From JAAUTY01 sp964397305 (lineage in GTDB: Bacteria; Cyanobacteriota; Cyanobacteriia; Cyanobacteriales; Spirulinaceae): a stretch of DNA of 64,000 nucleotides. The notes under the pieces are model-generated. The model had not been told where the DNA came from, searched no databases, and saw only the letters and a program-made list of their open reading frames with translations. Where the stretch lies: positions 9,435 through 73,434 of the forward strand of contig CAYNIP010000019.1 in assembly GCA_964397305.1 (NCBI GenBank), written 5' to 3'. The position numbers were made by a program, and so were the translations under genes. This document shows, piece by piece, positions 17,354 through 25,834 of the stretch (positions are counted from its first letter, which is position 1; every line of letters begins with the position of its first letter).

Positions 17354-18688
17354 ATGGCCTCCCGATTTCCCCCCCTGTCCCTGCAACCGCTGGAACGTCT
17401 GCACGCGACAGATGGTTTGCTGCTGAGTGCTGACCTCTGGGAGCGCGCCCATGCCTACCACCGCCAGCGCCAGAATGTCCATTATCAAGCCCTGCACCAG
17501 GCGGGGATTGTCACGGGGCTGGGGGTGCGGGCTGTGGCCGCACCGGCTACGGTGGCGGCGCAATACCGCGATCGCCGTTGGCTGCGAATCCAGCCCGGCT
17601 TAGCTATCGACGCAACGGGCAACCCGATCGTGGTCGATCGGCCCCTCGAGTTTCGCCTCGCCTCGACGGCGGCGACGGAGCCGCTGCTGGTGTACCTGCT
17701 GATTCGCTACGTGGACCCGGAGGGGCTCCAGCGCCAGAATGGTAGCGCTCTGGTGCAAGAGAGTTTTCGCCTCGATGAGCAGACGAGTCCCCCCGCAACC
17801 GGGGAGATTGAACTCTGTCGCCTCCTGCTGCGACCGGGCACGCCGGAGCTGGCCAACCCTCAGGATGTCCTGCGGCCGGGGCCTCAGGAGGTTGACTTGC
17901 GGTTTCGGCCGGTGGCCCAGACGCGATCGCGCGGCACGGTGCGCCTGGCGACGCTGCCTGCGACGGCGGCCTATGACCAACGGGGGAGCCAAAATTGCCA
18001 AGAACTGTTGGCAGCGCTGCCGGCCCTGTATCCAGCCTTGAGGGCCGCCGAACCACCCCTGCGCTTGAACTTGCCGGCGGACCAGGCCCGCCTCGCGGAC
18101 TGCGACCTGGTTTATCTCACCCGGCAGCAATACCAGGAGCTGGAGCCCGTGGCCCAGCAGTGCCTCCAGGATTTTATCCGTGGTCAGGGAACGGTCCTCG
18201 TCGAGCTGCCAGATGCAACGACGAAGATCAATGACCTCAAGGGAGCGATTCAAGACTTGGCCGTGGCGATCGCCGACATCGGCAATGCTCCCGACCTAGC
18301 CGAGATGCGGACTGAGTTGAGTCACGAACTCACGGCCAGCCAAGACCGCCTCGAAACCTGGATGGCAGAACTGCGGCAATCCTTTGCCGATCTCCTCGCC
18401 GCAGCCGGGGCTTCGACCGCCGACCGGGGAGACATCAACCACCAACACCTCTTGCGCCGCCAACCGTTTCTCTTTGCCCAATGGCCCGTCGTGCGCGGGA
18501 AGCCCGTCGAATTCCTAGCCTGGGGGAATGTGATTCTCGCGGTGGGTGATCTCTCCCTCGCTTGGGGCGTCGATGAAGACTTGCACTTGTCCCGCGAGAC
18601 CATCCGCACCGCCCACGAGATTGGCATCAACCTGCTCCACTTTGCCTGGCAACGCCGCGAACTAGCGCAGTTGCTGGTATCAGAGTAG
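17354..18688 (+). CDS. Unrecognised 444-aa protein of the baseplate cluster (possible DUF4159-like region)
   Basis: I do not recognise this as a named tail protein. The N-terminal 100 residues (LQPLERLHATDGLLLSADLW, HYQALHQAGIVTGLGVRA) are beta-rich and of a type I associate with cyanobacterial eCIS loci. The region from about 205 to 290 (LAALPALYPALRAAEPP, DCDLVYLTRQQYQEL, QDFIRGQGTVLVELPD) reads like the glutamine-amidotransferase-like fold of DUF4159. Helical or coiled segments follow (about 293-365). No signal peptide or TM segment. The frame is open far upstream (to 17063), overlapping the gpI-like gene, but ATG 17354 opens the conserved part and avoids that overlap. Tight linkage (58 bp upstream, 38 bp downstream) suggests it belongs to the same machine. 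Confidence 0.7.
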   Translation: MASRFPPLSLQPLERLHATDGLLLSADLWERAHAYHRQRQNVHYQALHQAGIVTGLGVRAVAAPATVAAQYRDRRWLRIQPGLAIDATGNPIVVDRPLEFRLASTAATEPLLVYLLIRYVDPEGLQRQNGSALVQESFRLDEQTSPPATGEIELCRLLLRPGTPELANPQDVLRPGPQEVDLRFRPVAQTRSRGTVRLATLPATAAYDQRGSQNCQELLAALPALYPALRAAEPPLRLNLPADQARLADCDLVYLTRQQYQELEPVAQQCLQDFIRGQGTVLVELPDATTKINDLKGAIQDLAVAIADIGNAPDLAEMRTELSHELTASQDRLETWMAELRQSFADLLAAAGASTADRGDINHQHLLRRQPFLFAQWPVVRGKPVEFLAWGNVILAVGDLSLAWGVDEDLHLSRETIRTAHEIGINLLHFAWQRRELAQLLVSE

Positions 18689-18726
18689 GTTTCACCCCTC
18701 TTCCAATCCTCACCCCCCCAATCCCC

Positions 18727-20148
18727 ATGTCCCGCTCCCGCAAAACCCTCTCGATTCGCTATGCGCTACCCCTGTTGCTGGTGGGGCCGATCCTGGCGAC
18801 GGTCGCTCTGATTGTCGGCTTTGCGATTAACAACGGCCGCCGCGCGGCCCAAGAGTTCGGCCTCACGGTCTCGGCGAGAACCTTGGCGTCGATCGAGCAA
18901 CACGTTATGAGCTATCTGGAGAAACCTAGCCTGCTCAACCGCTCCCATGCAGCGACGGGATCACGGTTTCTAGACCTGGAAGACGCCGATCGGTTGGCGG
19001 ATTTTTTTTGGGAGCAGGCCGCTCTGTCGTCTGATGCAGACCTAGATTCTCTCTCCTTTGGCAGTACGACGGGGGACTTTGTGCTGGTGCAACGGTTCCC
19101 GGACGGAACCGGGGAGCTGCGGATTCGTACCCAGGAGACGGCCCCAAATCGCGAGTTCTACCGCCTCAATGAGGCCGGACAACGGCTGAGCCGTACTCGC
19201 GTCCAAGAATTCGATCCCCGCACGCGGCCCTGGTATCAGGCTGGGGTCCAGGCCGGGGAGCCCGTCTGGAGTGAGATCTTTCAGGCCGCCGATGCCCCGA
19301 CCCTCAATATTTCCTCCATCGTGCCCATTTACCAGGGCAACCAGTTGCAGGGGGTGCTGGCGGCGACGATTCAGCTCCAGGCGATGAATGAGTTTCTCGC
19401 CGGGTTGACGATTTCTCCCAATGGCGAGGCCTTTATTCTCGAGACCTCGGGGGAGTTGGTGGCCAGCTCGACCCGGGAGCCCGTGGTGATTGAGGAGGAC
19501 AGTGGTGAGCGGCGGCGCTTGCTGGCGGTGGATAGCAGCAACCCCCAGATCGCGGCCACGGCGGTGCGGCTGCGGGAGCGCTTTCCTGATCTTCAGGCTC
19601 TGGAGGGAACGGTCAGTTTTACTTACAATGACCGGGGCGATCGCCAAGTCATCAGTGTCGTGCCCCTCAATCCCGAGTTCGGCCTCACTTGGCTGGTGGT
19701 GGTGATGGTGCCGGAGCGGGATTTTAGCGGCGCGATTGAGGCGAATATGCGGGCCACGCTGATCATCGGGGTGGTGATTGCCATCGCCGCGGTCATCCTG
19801 GGCCTGCTGGCGGCTCGCTGGTTGGTGCGCCCGATCGAGCAACTCCGCCTCGCGGCCCGGGACATCCAGGCCGATCGCTTCGAGCCCTATACTCTCCAAG
19901 AGGTAGCGTCCCGCCACGATGAACTGGGCGAGTTGGGGCAGGCCTTTCAGGACATGGGGGTGGTGATTGGTGATCGCCAACAAAGCTTCAATGCCCAAGT
20001 GCGGGAACTGCGCCAGCAAAAATCGACGGCGGATAATGTGTCCCTGCAAGGAGTGGAGCTGGCCTACTACCAGGCCTTGCAGAGCAAAGCCCAGTGGCTC
20101 CGGGCTCAGGAAGCCGACACGCCCAGGAACGGCGGTTCCAGCGAGTAG
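18727..20148 (+). CDS. dCache-HAMP sensor without output domain, paralogue 1
   Basis: A 473-aa membrane receptor: TM1 about 15-38, a large extracytoplasmic dCache_1 domain (about 40-335), TM2 about 341-365, HAMP about 363-415, then a short coiled tail. The dCache signature FDPRTRPWYQAG lies near residue 160, followed by the second PAS-like subdomain (TLNISSIVPIYQGNQLQGVLAATI). The HAMP segment RWLVRPIEQLRLAARDI is clear, with HDELGELGQAF as its end. No kinase, cyclase, GGDEF or methyl-accepting domain follows; the tail (QQKSTADNVSLQGVELAYYQAL) ends at the stop. It starts 38 bp after the 444-aa baseplate-cluster gene, in the same direction, so it is probably cotranscribed. Confidence 0.85.
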   Translation: MSRSRKTLSIRYALPLLLVGPILATVALIVGFAINNGRRAAQEFGLTVSARTLASIEQHVMSYLEKPSLLNRSHAATGSRFLDLEDADRLADFFWEQAALSSDADLDSLSFGSTTGDFVLVQRFPDGTGELRIRTQETAPNREFYRLNEAGQRLSRTRVQEFDPRTRPWYQAGVQAGEPVWSEIFQAADAPTLNISSIVPIYQGNQLQGVLAATIQLQAMNEFLAGLTISPNGEAFILETSGELVASSTREPVVIEEDSGERRRLLAVDSSNPQIAATAVRLRERFPDLQALEGTVSFTYNDRGDRQVISVVPLNPEFGLTWLVVVMVPERDFSGAIEANMRATLIIGVVIAIAAVILGLLAARWLVRPIEQLRLAARDIQADRFEPYTLQEVASRHDELGELGQAFQDMGVVIGDRQQSFNAQVRELRQQKSTADNVSLQGVELAYYQALQSKAQWLRAQEADTPRNGGSSE

Positions 20149-20171
20149 TTCACCATCACAGGGTTGCCAGG

Positions 20172-21566
20172 ATGATCAAGCTCTCCCTATCCCTCCGCTA
20201 TACCATTCCGCTGCTGGTCGTTTTGCCCTTAGTAGCTGCTACCAGTACCACCGGGTGGCTGGCCTTGATGAGCGGTCGCAAAACCGTCGATAGTCTGTCG
20301 GCGGACCTGACCGCCAAGGTGGCGACCCAAGTGGCGGATAATCTCGCGACCTACATCCGCCGTCCCCACCAGCTCAACCGCTTGGCGAGCGATGCGATCA
20401 GTCTCGGCCGCCTTGATCCGGAAGCCATGGACCAGATCCAGCGCTACTTCTGGCAGCAGTTACCGGCCTTCCCCACCCTTGAATCCGTTTATTTTGGGAC
20501 GGCAGCCGGGGAGTTCCGGAGCGCTGGGCGCTTGGGGGCTGACCAATTGACCCTCTCGGTGGTCTCTCGCGAGCAACCGGGCCAGGTGCGGCGCTACTTC
20601 GCTGGCCCGACGGGGGAGCCGACCAACCTCCTCACGGAACAATCCGGCTTTGACCCCCGGGAGCGACCCTGGTATCAGGCCGCGGCCCAGGCTGATCGGG
20701 CGATCTGGAGTGACCTGTATCCTGACTTTGACAGCCAGCGCCTGGGTATTACCGCCGCCCGAGCGGTGCGGGATGAACAGGGTCAATTGCTCGGGGTTTT
20801 GGGGGTTGACCTGTTCTTTGCCGAGTTGGAGGCCTTTCTGCAAAACTTAGCCGTCGGCAAGACGGGCAAGGCCTACATCACCGAGCGGGATGGCACGCTG
20901 ATCGCCAGCTCCCTCCGCCGTCAGGAACTGATGCCCACGGCCCAAGCCGGCGACCGGAGCTTTTCGATCGCCAACAGCCGTGATCCGCTCACGGTGGCGA
21001 TGGTTGAGGCTCTGGTGGCCACCTTTGGGGACTTGAGCTTGGTGGGGGGCGAGCATCAGATTGTGTTTCAAGCCGAGAACCAGCGCCAGTTCCTGCGGGT
21101 CTACCCGTTTACCGATCCCTACGGCCTGGACTGGTTGATTTTGATTGTGATTCCGGAGGCGGACTTTGGGGCCGGCCTGGGGCTTCAGCTCCTGGTGACA
21201 GCGCTGTTGGGGGGGGCGGTCTTGGCGATCGCCGCCGCCGGGGGTCTCGCCGTCGGTCGCTGGCTCCTCCGGCCGATCACGCGGCTCAACCAGGCAGCGG
21301 CTGCGATTGAAGCCCAAACCTTTGATCCCGCCAGCATTGATGATCTGGCGGCACGCGATGATGAGGTGGGGGAATTTGCCCGCGTCTTTCTGGAAATGGC
21401 CCTCGCCATTGACGACCGTGAGACCCGCCTCGGCACCCAGATTCGTCACCTAAACTTCCGGGACCAAATGGCAACGACGGTTAAGCAGGAGGCCTTGCAG
21501 GAGCAATTGACGGCCCTGTGCGATCGCGCTCGTGCCCTCCAGACTGCTGATGCGGACCCCACCTAA
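20172..21566 (+). CDS. dCache-HAMP sensor without output domain, paralogue 2
   Basis: A 464-aa paralogue of the gene before it, arranged identically: TM1 about 8-30, dCache_1 domain about 35-330 with FDPRERPWYQAA near residue 160 and GQLLGVLGVDLFFAELEAFL near 195-214. TM2 is about 337-360 and the HAMP domain (RWLLRPITRLNQAAAAIEAQ, ending RDDEVGEFARVFLEM) is at about 360-420. A C-terminal helix of about 40 residues follows. No catalytic output domain. ATG 20172 is chosen because the membrane segment follows at once; an open frame extends upstream into the previous gene and is discarded. It is 23 bp after paralogue 1 and 26 bp before paralogue 3. Confidence 0.85.
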   Translation: MIKLSLSLRYTIPLLVVLPLVAATSTTGWLALMSGRKTVDSLSADLTAKVATQVADNLATYIRRPHQLNRLASDAISLGRLDPEAMDQIQRYFWQQLPAFPTLESVYFGTAAGEFRSAGRLGADQLTLSVVSREQPGQVRRYFAGPTGEPTNLLTEQSGFDPRERPWYQAAAQADRAIWSDLYPDFDSQRLGITAARAVRDEQGQLLGVLGVDLFFAELEAFLQNLAVGKTGKAYITERDGTLIASSLRRQELMPTAQAGDRSFSIANSRDPLTVAMVEALVATFGDLSLVGGEHQIVFQAENQRQFLRVYPFTDPYGLDWLILIVIPEADFGAGLGLQLLVTALLGGAVLAIAAAGGLAVGRWLLRPITRLNQAAAAIEAQTFDPASIDDLAARDDEVGEFARVFLEMALAIDDRETRLGTQIRHLNFRDQMATTVKQEALQEQLTALCDRARALQTADADPT

Positions 21567-21592
21567 TCCACCCTAAGGAGTATTGCGCCCCG

Positions 21593-23371
21593 ATGCCAGC
21601 CCTACCTCTGAAGCGCACCGTACCTTTGCTGATTGTGATGCCCCTGCTGCTGGCCGTGGGCGCGACCGGCCTGTTGGCCTACTTCAACGGTCGCCGCACG
21701 GCGAGCAATTTAGCGCGGACGCTGATCCACAAAGTCGCGTTCCATGTCGAAGACATCCTCGAAGAAGTTTTGACCGATGCTCAGACGGTGAATCGCCTCA
21801 ATGCAGCGACCTTGCCCCGGGAGGGGCTGTCGGCGGCAGTCGCTCGCGACTTTGAGCAGCAAGCCTGGTCTCAGGTGGGAACCTTCTCCAGCCTGGCCTA
21901 TGTGTACCTCGGAACGGAGCGGGGGGAGTTTATCGGGGCGGCCCAGAGTGCGGCCGGCCTGCCCACCTTAGGGATCGCCGGTCCGGAGACTGGGGGGCAA
22001 TTCCAGACCTATAGCACCACCGCGCAGGGCGATCGCCAAGATTTAGTCGCGGTGACATCCGACTACGACCCGCGCCGCCGGCCCTGGTACGAGGCGGCGA
22101 TCGCCACGGGGGAGCCGACCTGGGGCCCGATCTACGTCTGGTCAGCACCGTACCCCAACCTAGTGCTGCCGGCCGTGCAGCCCACGCAGGCCGGTGTGCA
22201 GGCCGTGATGGCAGCAGATATTTCCCTGGTGTTCCTGAGCGAGGTCCTCAGTCGCTTGGAGATCGGCCGGACAGGTCAGGTCTTTATCCTCGAGCGGGAT
22301 GGCCGCTTGGTCGCTACCTCGACTACCGAGCGGCCCTACAACCAAAACTTGGAGCGGGTGGCGGCCAGGGAGAGCAGCCACCCCCTGACTCGGGCAACCA
22401 CCCAGGCTGTGCTCCGGCGCTATGGCAATCTAGCTACGATTACTGAAGAGGGTCAGTTTAGCTTTCGCTGGCGCGGCAGGTCCCAGGTGGTGCAGGTCTA
22501 TCCCTTTCGGGAGGAGTCGGGCTTAGATTGGCTCGTGGTCGTGGCGGTTCCCGTGGCCGACTTTATGGACACGGTGACGATGCAGGCTCAGATCACCCTG
22601 CTCCTGGGGGGCGTGGCCTTGGCGATCGCCGCTGGCCTGGGCCTAGCCGCCGCTCGCTATGCTCTGCAACCTCTGGTGCGTCTCAATGAAGCCGCTGCCG
22701 CCCTGAAGGCTCAGCAGTTTGAGTCCCAAGCGATCGAAGACCTGACCCACCGCACCGACGAGGTGGGAGAGTTCGCGCGGGTCTTTCGGGGCATGGCGGC
22801 GACGATCGGGGCCCGGGCCCAGAGCTTAGATGAACAATTGCAGGCCTTGCGATCGCAGGTCAAGGCGGATCGCTTGCGGGAGCAGGATGTTACCCTCGCT
22901 CGCCTGCGGCCGCTGCAAAAGCAGCTCAAGCTGGTGCGGGAGGCAAAGCAGCTTGCGTTTGATCTGGATCAGTTACTGAGTACCAGCCCCTTGATCGGCT
23001 CTCTGCCTGTCCGGGAGCGGGAGAAATTGGCTGAGGGGGGACAGCAGCGCATCTGTTCGCCCGGGGAGATTATCTGCCGCGAGGGAGAGCCGGCTCGAGA
23101 GCTCTTTCTCGTGCTGGTGGGGACGGTGGAAATTTTTGTTGAAGCGACCAATCAGCACTTGGCAACGCTCCGGGGGGGCGATGTTTTTGGGGAGCTGTCG
23201 TTGCTCATGCACACGGAGCGCACCCCCCGCACCACGACCGTGATCGCCCGCAACTACGCCACGGTTTTCCAGATCGACCGCCCAAGCCTGACCCGCCTGC
23301 TCGAAGCTGAGCCCCAACTGCGGGAGACGATCCGGGCTCTCTGTCGTCAGTCCCGGGCCTTGAAGCCTTGA
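21593..23371 (+). CDS. dCache-HAMP sensor with C-terminal cyclic-nucleotide-binding domain, paralogue 3
   Basis: A 592-aa membrane sensor: TM1 about 7-29, dCache_1 domain to about 320 (YDPRRRPWYEAA near 159; MAADISLVFLSEVLSRLE in the second subdomain), TM2 about 327-348, HAMP about 350-400 (ending RTDEVGEFARVFRGM) and a coiled-coil about 400-465. A cNMP-binding domain (about 475-580) follows. In it, ICREGEPARELFLVLVG and FGELSLLMHTERTPR match the phosphate-binding cassette; the GEL and the Arg that contacts the cyclic phosphate are present. A good AAGGAG lies upstream of ATG 21593. It is the last gene of the same-strand block, and the only one of the three with a recognisable ligand or output module on the cytoplasmic side. 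Confidence 0.87.
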   Translation: MPALPLKRTVPLLIVMPLLLAVGATGLLAYFNGRRTASNLARTLIHKVAFHVEDILEEVLTDAQTVNRLNAATLPREGLSAAVARDFEQQAWSQVGTFSSLAYVYLGTERGEFIGAAQSAAGLPTLGIAGPETGGQFQTYSTTAQGDRQDLVAVTSDYDPRRRPWYEAAIATGEPTWGPIYVWSAPYPNLVLPAVQPTQAGVQAVMAADISLVFLSEVLSRLEIGRTGQVFILERDGRLVATSTTERPYNQNLERVAARESSHPLTRATTQAVLRRYGNLATITEEGQFSFRWRGRSQVVQVYPFREESGLDWLVVVAVPVADFMDTVTMQAQITLLLGGVALAIAAGLGLAAARYALQPLVRLNEAAAALKAQQFESQAIEDLTHRTDEVGEFARVFRGMAATIGARAQSLDEQLQALRSQVKADRLREQDVTLARLRPLQKQLKLVREAKQLAFDLDQLLSTSPLIGSLPVREREKLAEGGQQRICSPGEIICREGEPARELFLVLVGTVEIFVEATNQHLATLRGGDVFGELSLLMHTERTPRTTTVIARNYATVFQIDRPSLTRLLEAEPQLRETIRALCRQSRALKP

Positions 23372-23410
23372 CCGCTTCCCCCGGCTCCTAGAATCGACCC
23401 AAGAGGGTCT

Positions 23411-23457
23411 AACTCCCCTGCTCCCAGCCTTGGGAGCAGGGGCCGGGGGATGAGAAG
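23411..23457. repeat. Dispersed hairpin repeat downstream of the sensor genes
   Basis: A perfect 12-bp inverted repeat (23415-23426 pairing with 23431-23442) with a 4-nt loop, followed by GGCCGGGGGATGAG. The same 'GGGAGCAGGGGCCGGGGGA' text recurs in repeats at 49084-49101 and 53119-53137. There is no T-run, so a terminator role is only possible. Confidence 0.55.
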
Positions 23458-23498
23458 AAACTTACTCAACGGAGAAGCCCCCCCTGGCCAGCCAGTGC

Positions 23499-24074
23499 TC
23501 AAACCGACCAAACCGCCCGCAGATCCAAAACAAACCCCGGTAACAGGGGTTCCCCCGACAGGGTTGCGGGTGCTGTGAGCTGCTCGGGCGATCGCCCCGG
23601 GCGGTAGATCCCCACTGTTTGCGTCTGGGGATCAATCAGCCAGCCCAGTTGCAGGCCATTGTCGAGATACTCCTGCATCTTCGCTTGGGTTTGGGGCAGC
23701 GTGTCGCTTTCTGACAGCAGCTCCACGGCAAAATCCGGGCAGAGGGGCAAGAAGCCCCGCCGTGCCTCGGGGCTCAGGGCTTGCCAGCGGGGCAGGCTCA
23801 CCCAACTGGCATCGGGCGATCGCACCGCCCCCTGAGGCAGGCGGAAGCCCGTTGAGGAGTTGTAGGCTTTCCCCAACCGACGCTGCTGATTCCACCACCA
23901 GAGTTGGCCTTCGATGTCCAAGTTGCGCTCGCCCGTGTCCCCCCCGGTCGGTGGCATGACGATTAGCTCCCCCGTAGCGGTTAGTTCCAGGCGGCGCTCC
24001 CGATTGGCCGCCGCCAACTGAGCAAACTGCTCCGGCGTGAAGCGTAAACCTGACGGCACATCCAGGGACACCAC
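23499..24074 (-). CDS. Uma2-family (DUF820) putative endonuclease
   Basis: A 191-aa protein of the Uma2/DUF820 family, abundant in cyanobacteria and built on the PD-(D/E)XK nuclease fold; biological role unknown. Visible motifs are SGLRFTPEQFAQLAAANRERR, then GELIVMPPTGGDTGERN, SPDASWVSLPRW (the catalytic PD, about residue 88), PDFAVELLSESD (E-x-L) and KMQEYLDNGLQLGWLIDP. The start is set at GTG 24074, nine bases after GGAGG; an in-frame upstream codon at 24095 would add seven residues. It stands alone. The second family member in this window, at 52117, has a longer C-terminus. Confidence 0.85.
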   Translation of the reverse strand: MVSLDVPSGLRFTPEQFAQLAAANRERRLELTATGELIVMPPTGGDTGERNLDIEGQLWWWNQQRRLGKAYNSSTGFRLPQGAVRSPDASWVSLPRWQALSPEARRGFLPLCPDFAVELLSESDTLPQTQAKMQEYLDNGLQLGWLIDPQTQTVGIYRPGRSPEQLTAPATLSGEPLLPGFVLDLRAVWSV

Positions 24075-24382
24075 AAGGGATCGCCTCCAGCCCAATCCTG
24101 CCCCTTTACTGTAGCAAACCTAGGTGCGATAGGCCTCCAGGCCGGCAACAGACGAGATGGCGATCGCCCGGGTGGTCAATCCTGCCGTCCTCACCCCAAC
24201 CCCTTCCCTGAAAGCTTGGTGTTACCGGGCCCTCATCCTCCGGCCCCTTCTCTCAATTTTGGGAGAGCGATTATGAGGTTGGGTTGACGCGAGGAAACCC
24301 GAGGCCAAGCTCCTGGTTGGGGTGGGTTGAGGCAGGAAACCCAGCCTAGGCGATCGGGAGCCAGGGCTGGGTTTTGGTCGCC
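24075..24382. other. Spacer with dispersed repeats and a terminator hairpin
   Basis: Contains the CCTCACCCCAACCCC dispersed repeat (about 24190-24205), the inverted relative around 24219-24270 (GGGCCCTCATCCTCCGGCCCC, CTCTCAATTTTGGGAGAG), and the terminator-like hairpin at 24337-24374. No gene is supported. Confidence 0.45.
24337..24374 (-). terminator. Terminator-like hairpin after the histidine kinase gene
   Basis: AAACCCAGCC (24337-24346) pairs perfectly with GGCTGGGTTT (24365-24374) over an 18-nt loop. It lies 9 bp beyond the stop codon of the kinase gene. The symmetrical A/T ends would allow action on either strand; the T-run is short. Confidence 0.5.
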
Positions 24383-25834
24383 CTAGTTGGAGACATCAGG
24401 GCCAGGCGACGGGAGCCCCAGGGGCAAGGTCAAGCGCAGGGTCGTCTCCCCCGGGCGGGCCGGCTCGAGACAGAGATCACCACCGTGAGCGCGGGCCACT
24501 TCCCTAGCCAAGCTGAGGCCCAGGCCAGTGCCCTCGATGCGGCGGGTCCGGGCGGGATCGCCGCGCTGGAAACGGTCGAAGAGGCGATCGCGATCCCCCT
24601 CGGGGAGATCGGGGGAGGCGTTGCTAATCCGGATGAGGGCTTGCCCAGGAACCCGCTGGGCCTGAACTCGCACCCAGCCCCCAGGAAGGTTGTATTTGAT
24701 CGCATTGCTGAGGAGGTTTTGGAGTGCTTGAGTCAGCAACTCGCGATCGCCCCGCAGCCATAGCCCCGGCTCAATCGCCGTCGTGAGGGTCAAGGCCGGG
24801 GCCAGCAGGTCAAAATCTGCCATCAATTCAGCGATCAGGGCAGAACCATTCAGCTCTTGGCGCTGCACGGTCATCTGCCCAGCATCGGCCAAGGACAGCA
24901 GCAGCAGCTTACGCACAATGCTGTTGAGGCGGCTGACCTCCTCGAGGAGTTGAGCCAGTCGTTGCTGGAGGATCGAACCGGGCTCCACCTCCTGAAGCAG
25001 GCGCTCGAGCTGCCCTTGCAAGATAGCCAAGGGAGTTTTCAGCTCATGGGCAGCATCCCCACTGAAGCGCCGGGCTTGCTGAAAGCTGCGTTCGAGGCGG
25101 GCGAGCATGGCATTGAAGACCGCAATTAGCTCCTGAAACTCCACATCCACGCCGGCCCCCACCACCCGCTGATCGAGACCCGCGGCCGTGACCCCTTGAA
25201 TGGTCTGCGTGAGCCCCTGCACGGGTCGCAGGGCTTGACCGGCGAGGCCCCAAGCACCCCCGGCGATCACCAGCAGCAGGCCGGGAATTGCGAGGGTGTA
25301 AACCCGGCGAATCGCCTGCAACTCTTGATCCAGGGCCGTGAGGCTGACGGCGATCGCCACGTAGGCCTGGGGTAGCTCTAGGGTGGCGAGTCGCCAGGTT
25401 TCCCCAGCCAGCCGCTGCGAACGAAGGCTCGGAGCGGGCCGCGGACCCTGGAAGCGGCGCGGGCGGGAGTCTGAGGGCGGGCCAAACCCTGGGGGGGGCG
25501 CGGGGGCGGGACGACCGGAGGGCACGATGAGGAGTTCCGGCGGCCAAGCGTCCGACTGGTAGAGGACGCGATGCTGGCTGCCGAGCACGCGCAGGGCGAT
25601 CGCCGTGTCCGTGGCGAGGCCTAGTTCCTGGGGCAATTGCGCCGCGTAGTCTTGCCAGTGGTTGGGCAAACGCGGTCGCCCGGCGAGCAGCAGTTGCTGC
25701 TCCAGCCGCGCATCGAGGCGGCTGAGCTTGGCCTCGCGGATCAGCCAGTAGGAGAGCAGCCCAAAGCCCAGCAGGGCTCCCCCCGCTAGGGCGGCGGCGA
25801 AGAGGGCTAGACGGCGGCGGAGGGACGGCCGCAT
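24383..25834 (-). CDS. Sensor histidine kinase
   Basis: Membrane two-component kinase of 483 aa. TM1 is about 10-30, a Pro- and Arg-rich periplasmic domain covers about 31-180, and TM2 is about 181-203. The HAMP region (LRPVQGLTQTIQGV) is near 205-255, and the HisKA domain carries FSGDAAHELKTPLAIL (phospho-His) near 265. The HATPase_c domain has the N box LLSNAIKYNLPGG, DRLFDRFQRGD, and the G boxes GTGLGLSLAREVARAHGG. ATG 25834 shares its A with the TGA of the response regulator gene (TGATG), so translation is coupled. The sequence resembles cyanobacterial RppB/NrsS-type kinases, but the signal is unknown. Last gene of the gloB-regulator-kinase operon. Confidence 0.93.
   Translation of the reverse strand: MRPSLRRRLALFAAALAGGALLGFGLLSYWLIREAKLSRLDARLEQQLLLAGRPRLPNHWQDYAAQLPQELGLATDTAIALRVLGSQHRVLYQSDAWPPELLIVPSGRPAPAPPPGFGPPSDSRPRRFQGPRPAPSLRSQRLAGETWRLATLELPQAYVAIAVSLTALDQELQAIRRVYTLAIPGLLLVIAGGAWGLAGQALRPVQGLTQTIQGVTAAGLDQRVVGAGVDVEFQELIAVFNAMLARLERSFQQARRFSGDAAHELKTPLAILQGQLERLLQEVEPGSILQQRLAQLLEEVSRLNSIVRKLLLLSLADAGQMTVQRQELNGSALIAELMADFDLLAPALTLTTAIEPGLWLRGDRELLTQALQNLLSNAIKYNLPGGWVRVQAQRVPGQALIRISNASPDLPEGDRDRLFDRFQRGDPARTRRIEGTGLGLSLAREVARAHGGDLCLEPARPGETTLRLTLPLGLPSPGPDVSN

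Noticed and set aside
19042..20049. A 335-codon minus-strand open frame
   Set aside because: Antisense to the first dCache-HAMP gene; His- and Arg-rich text without motifs.
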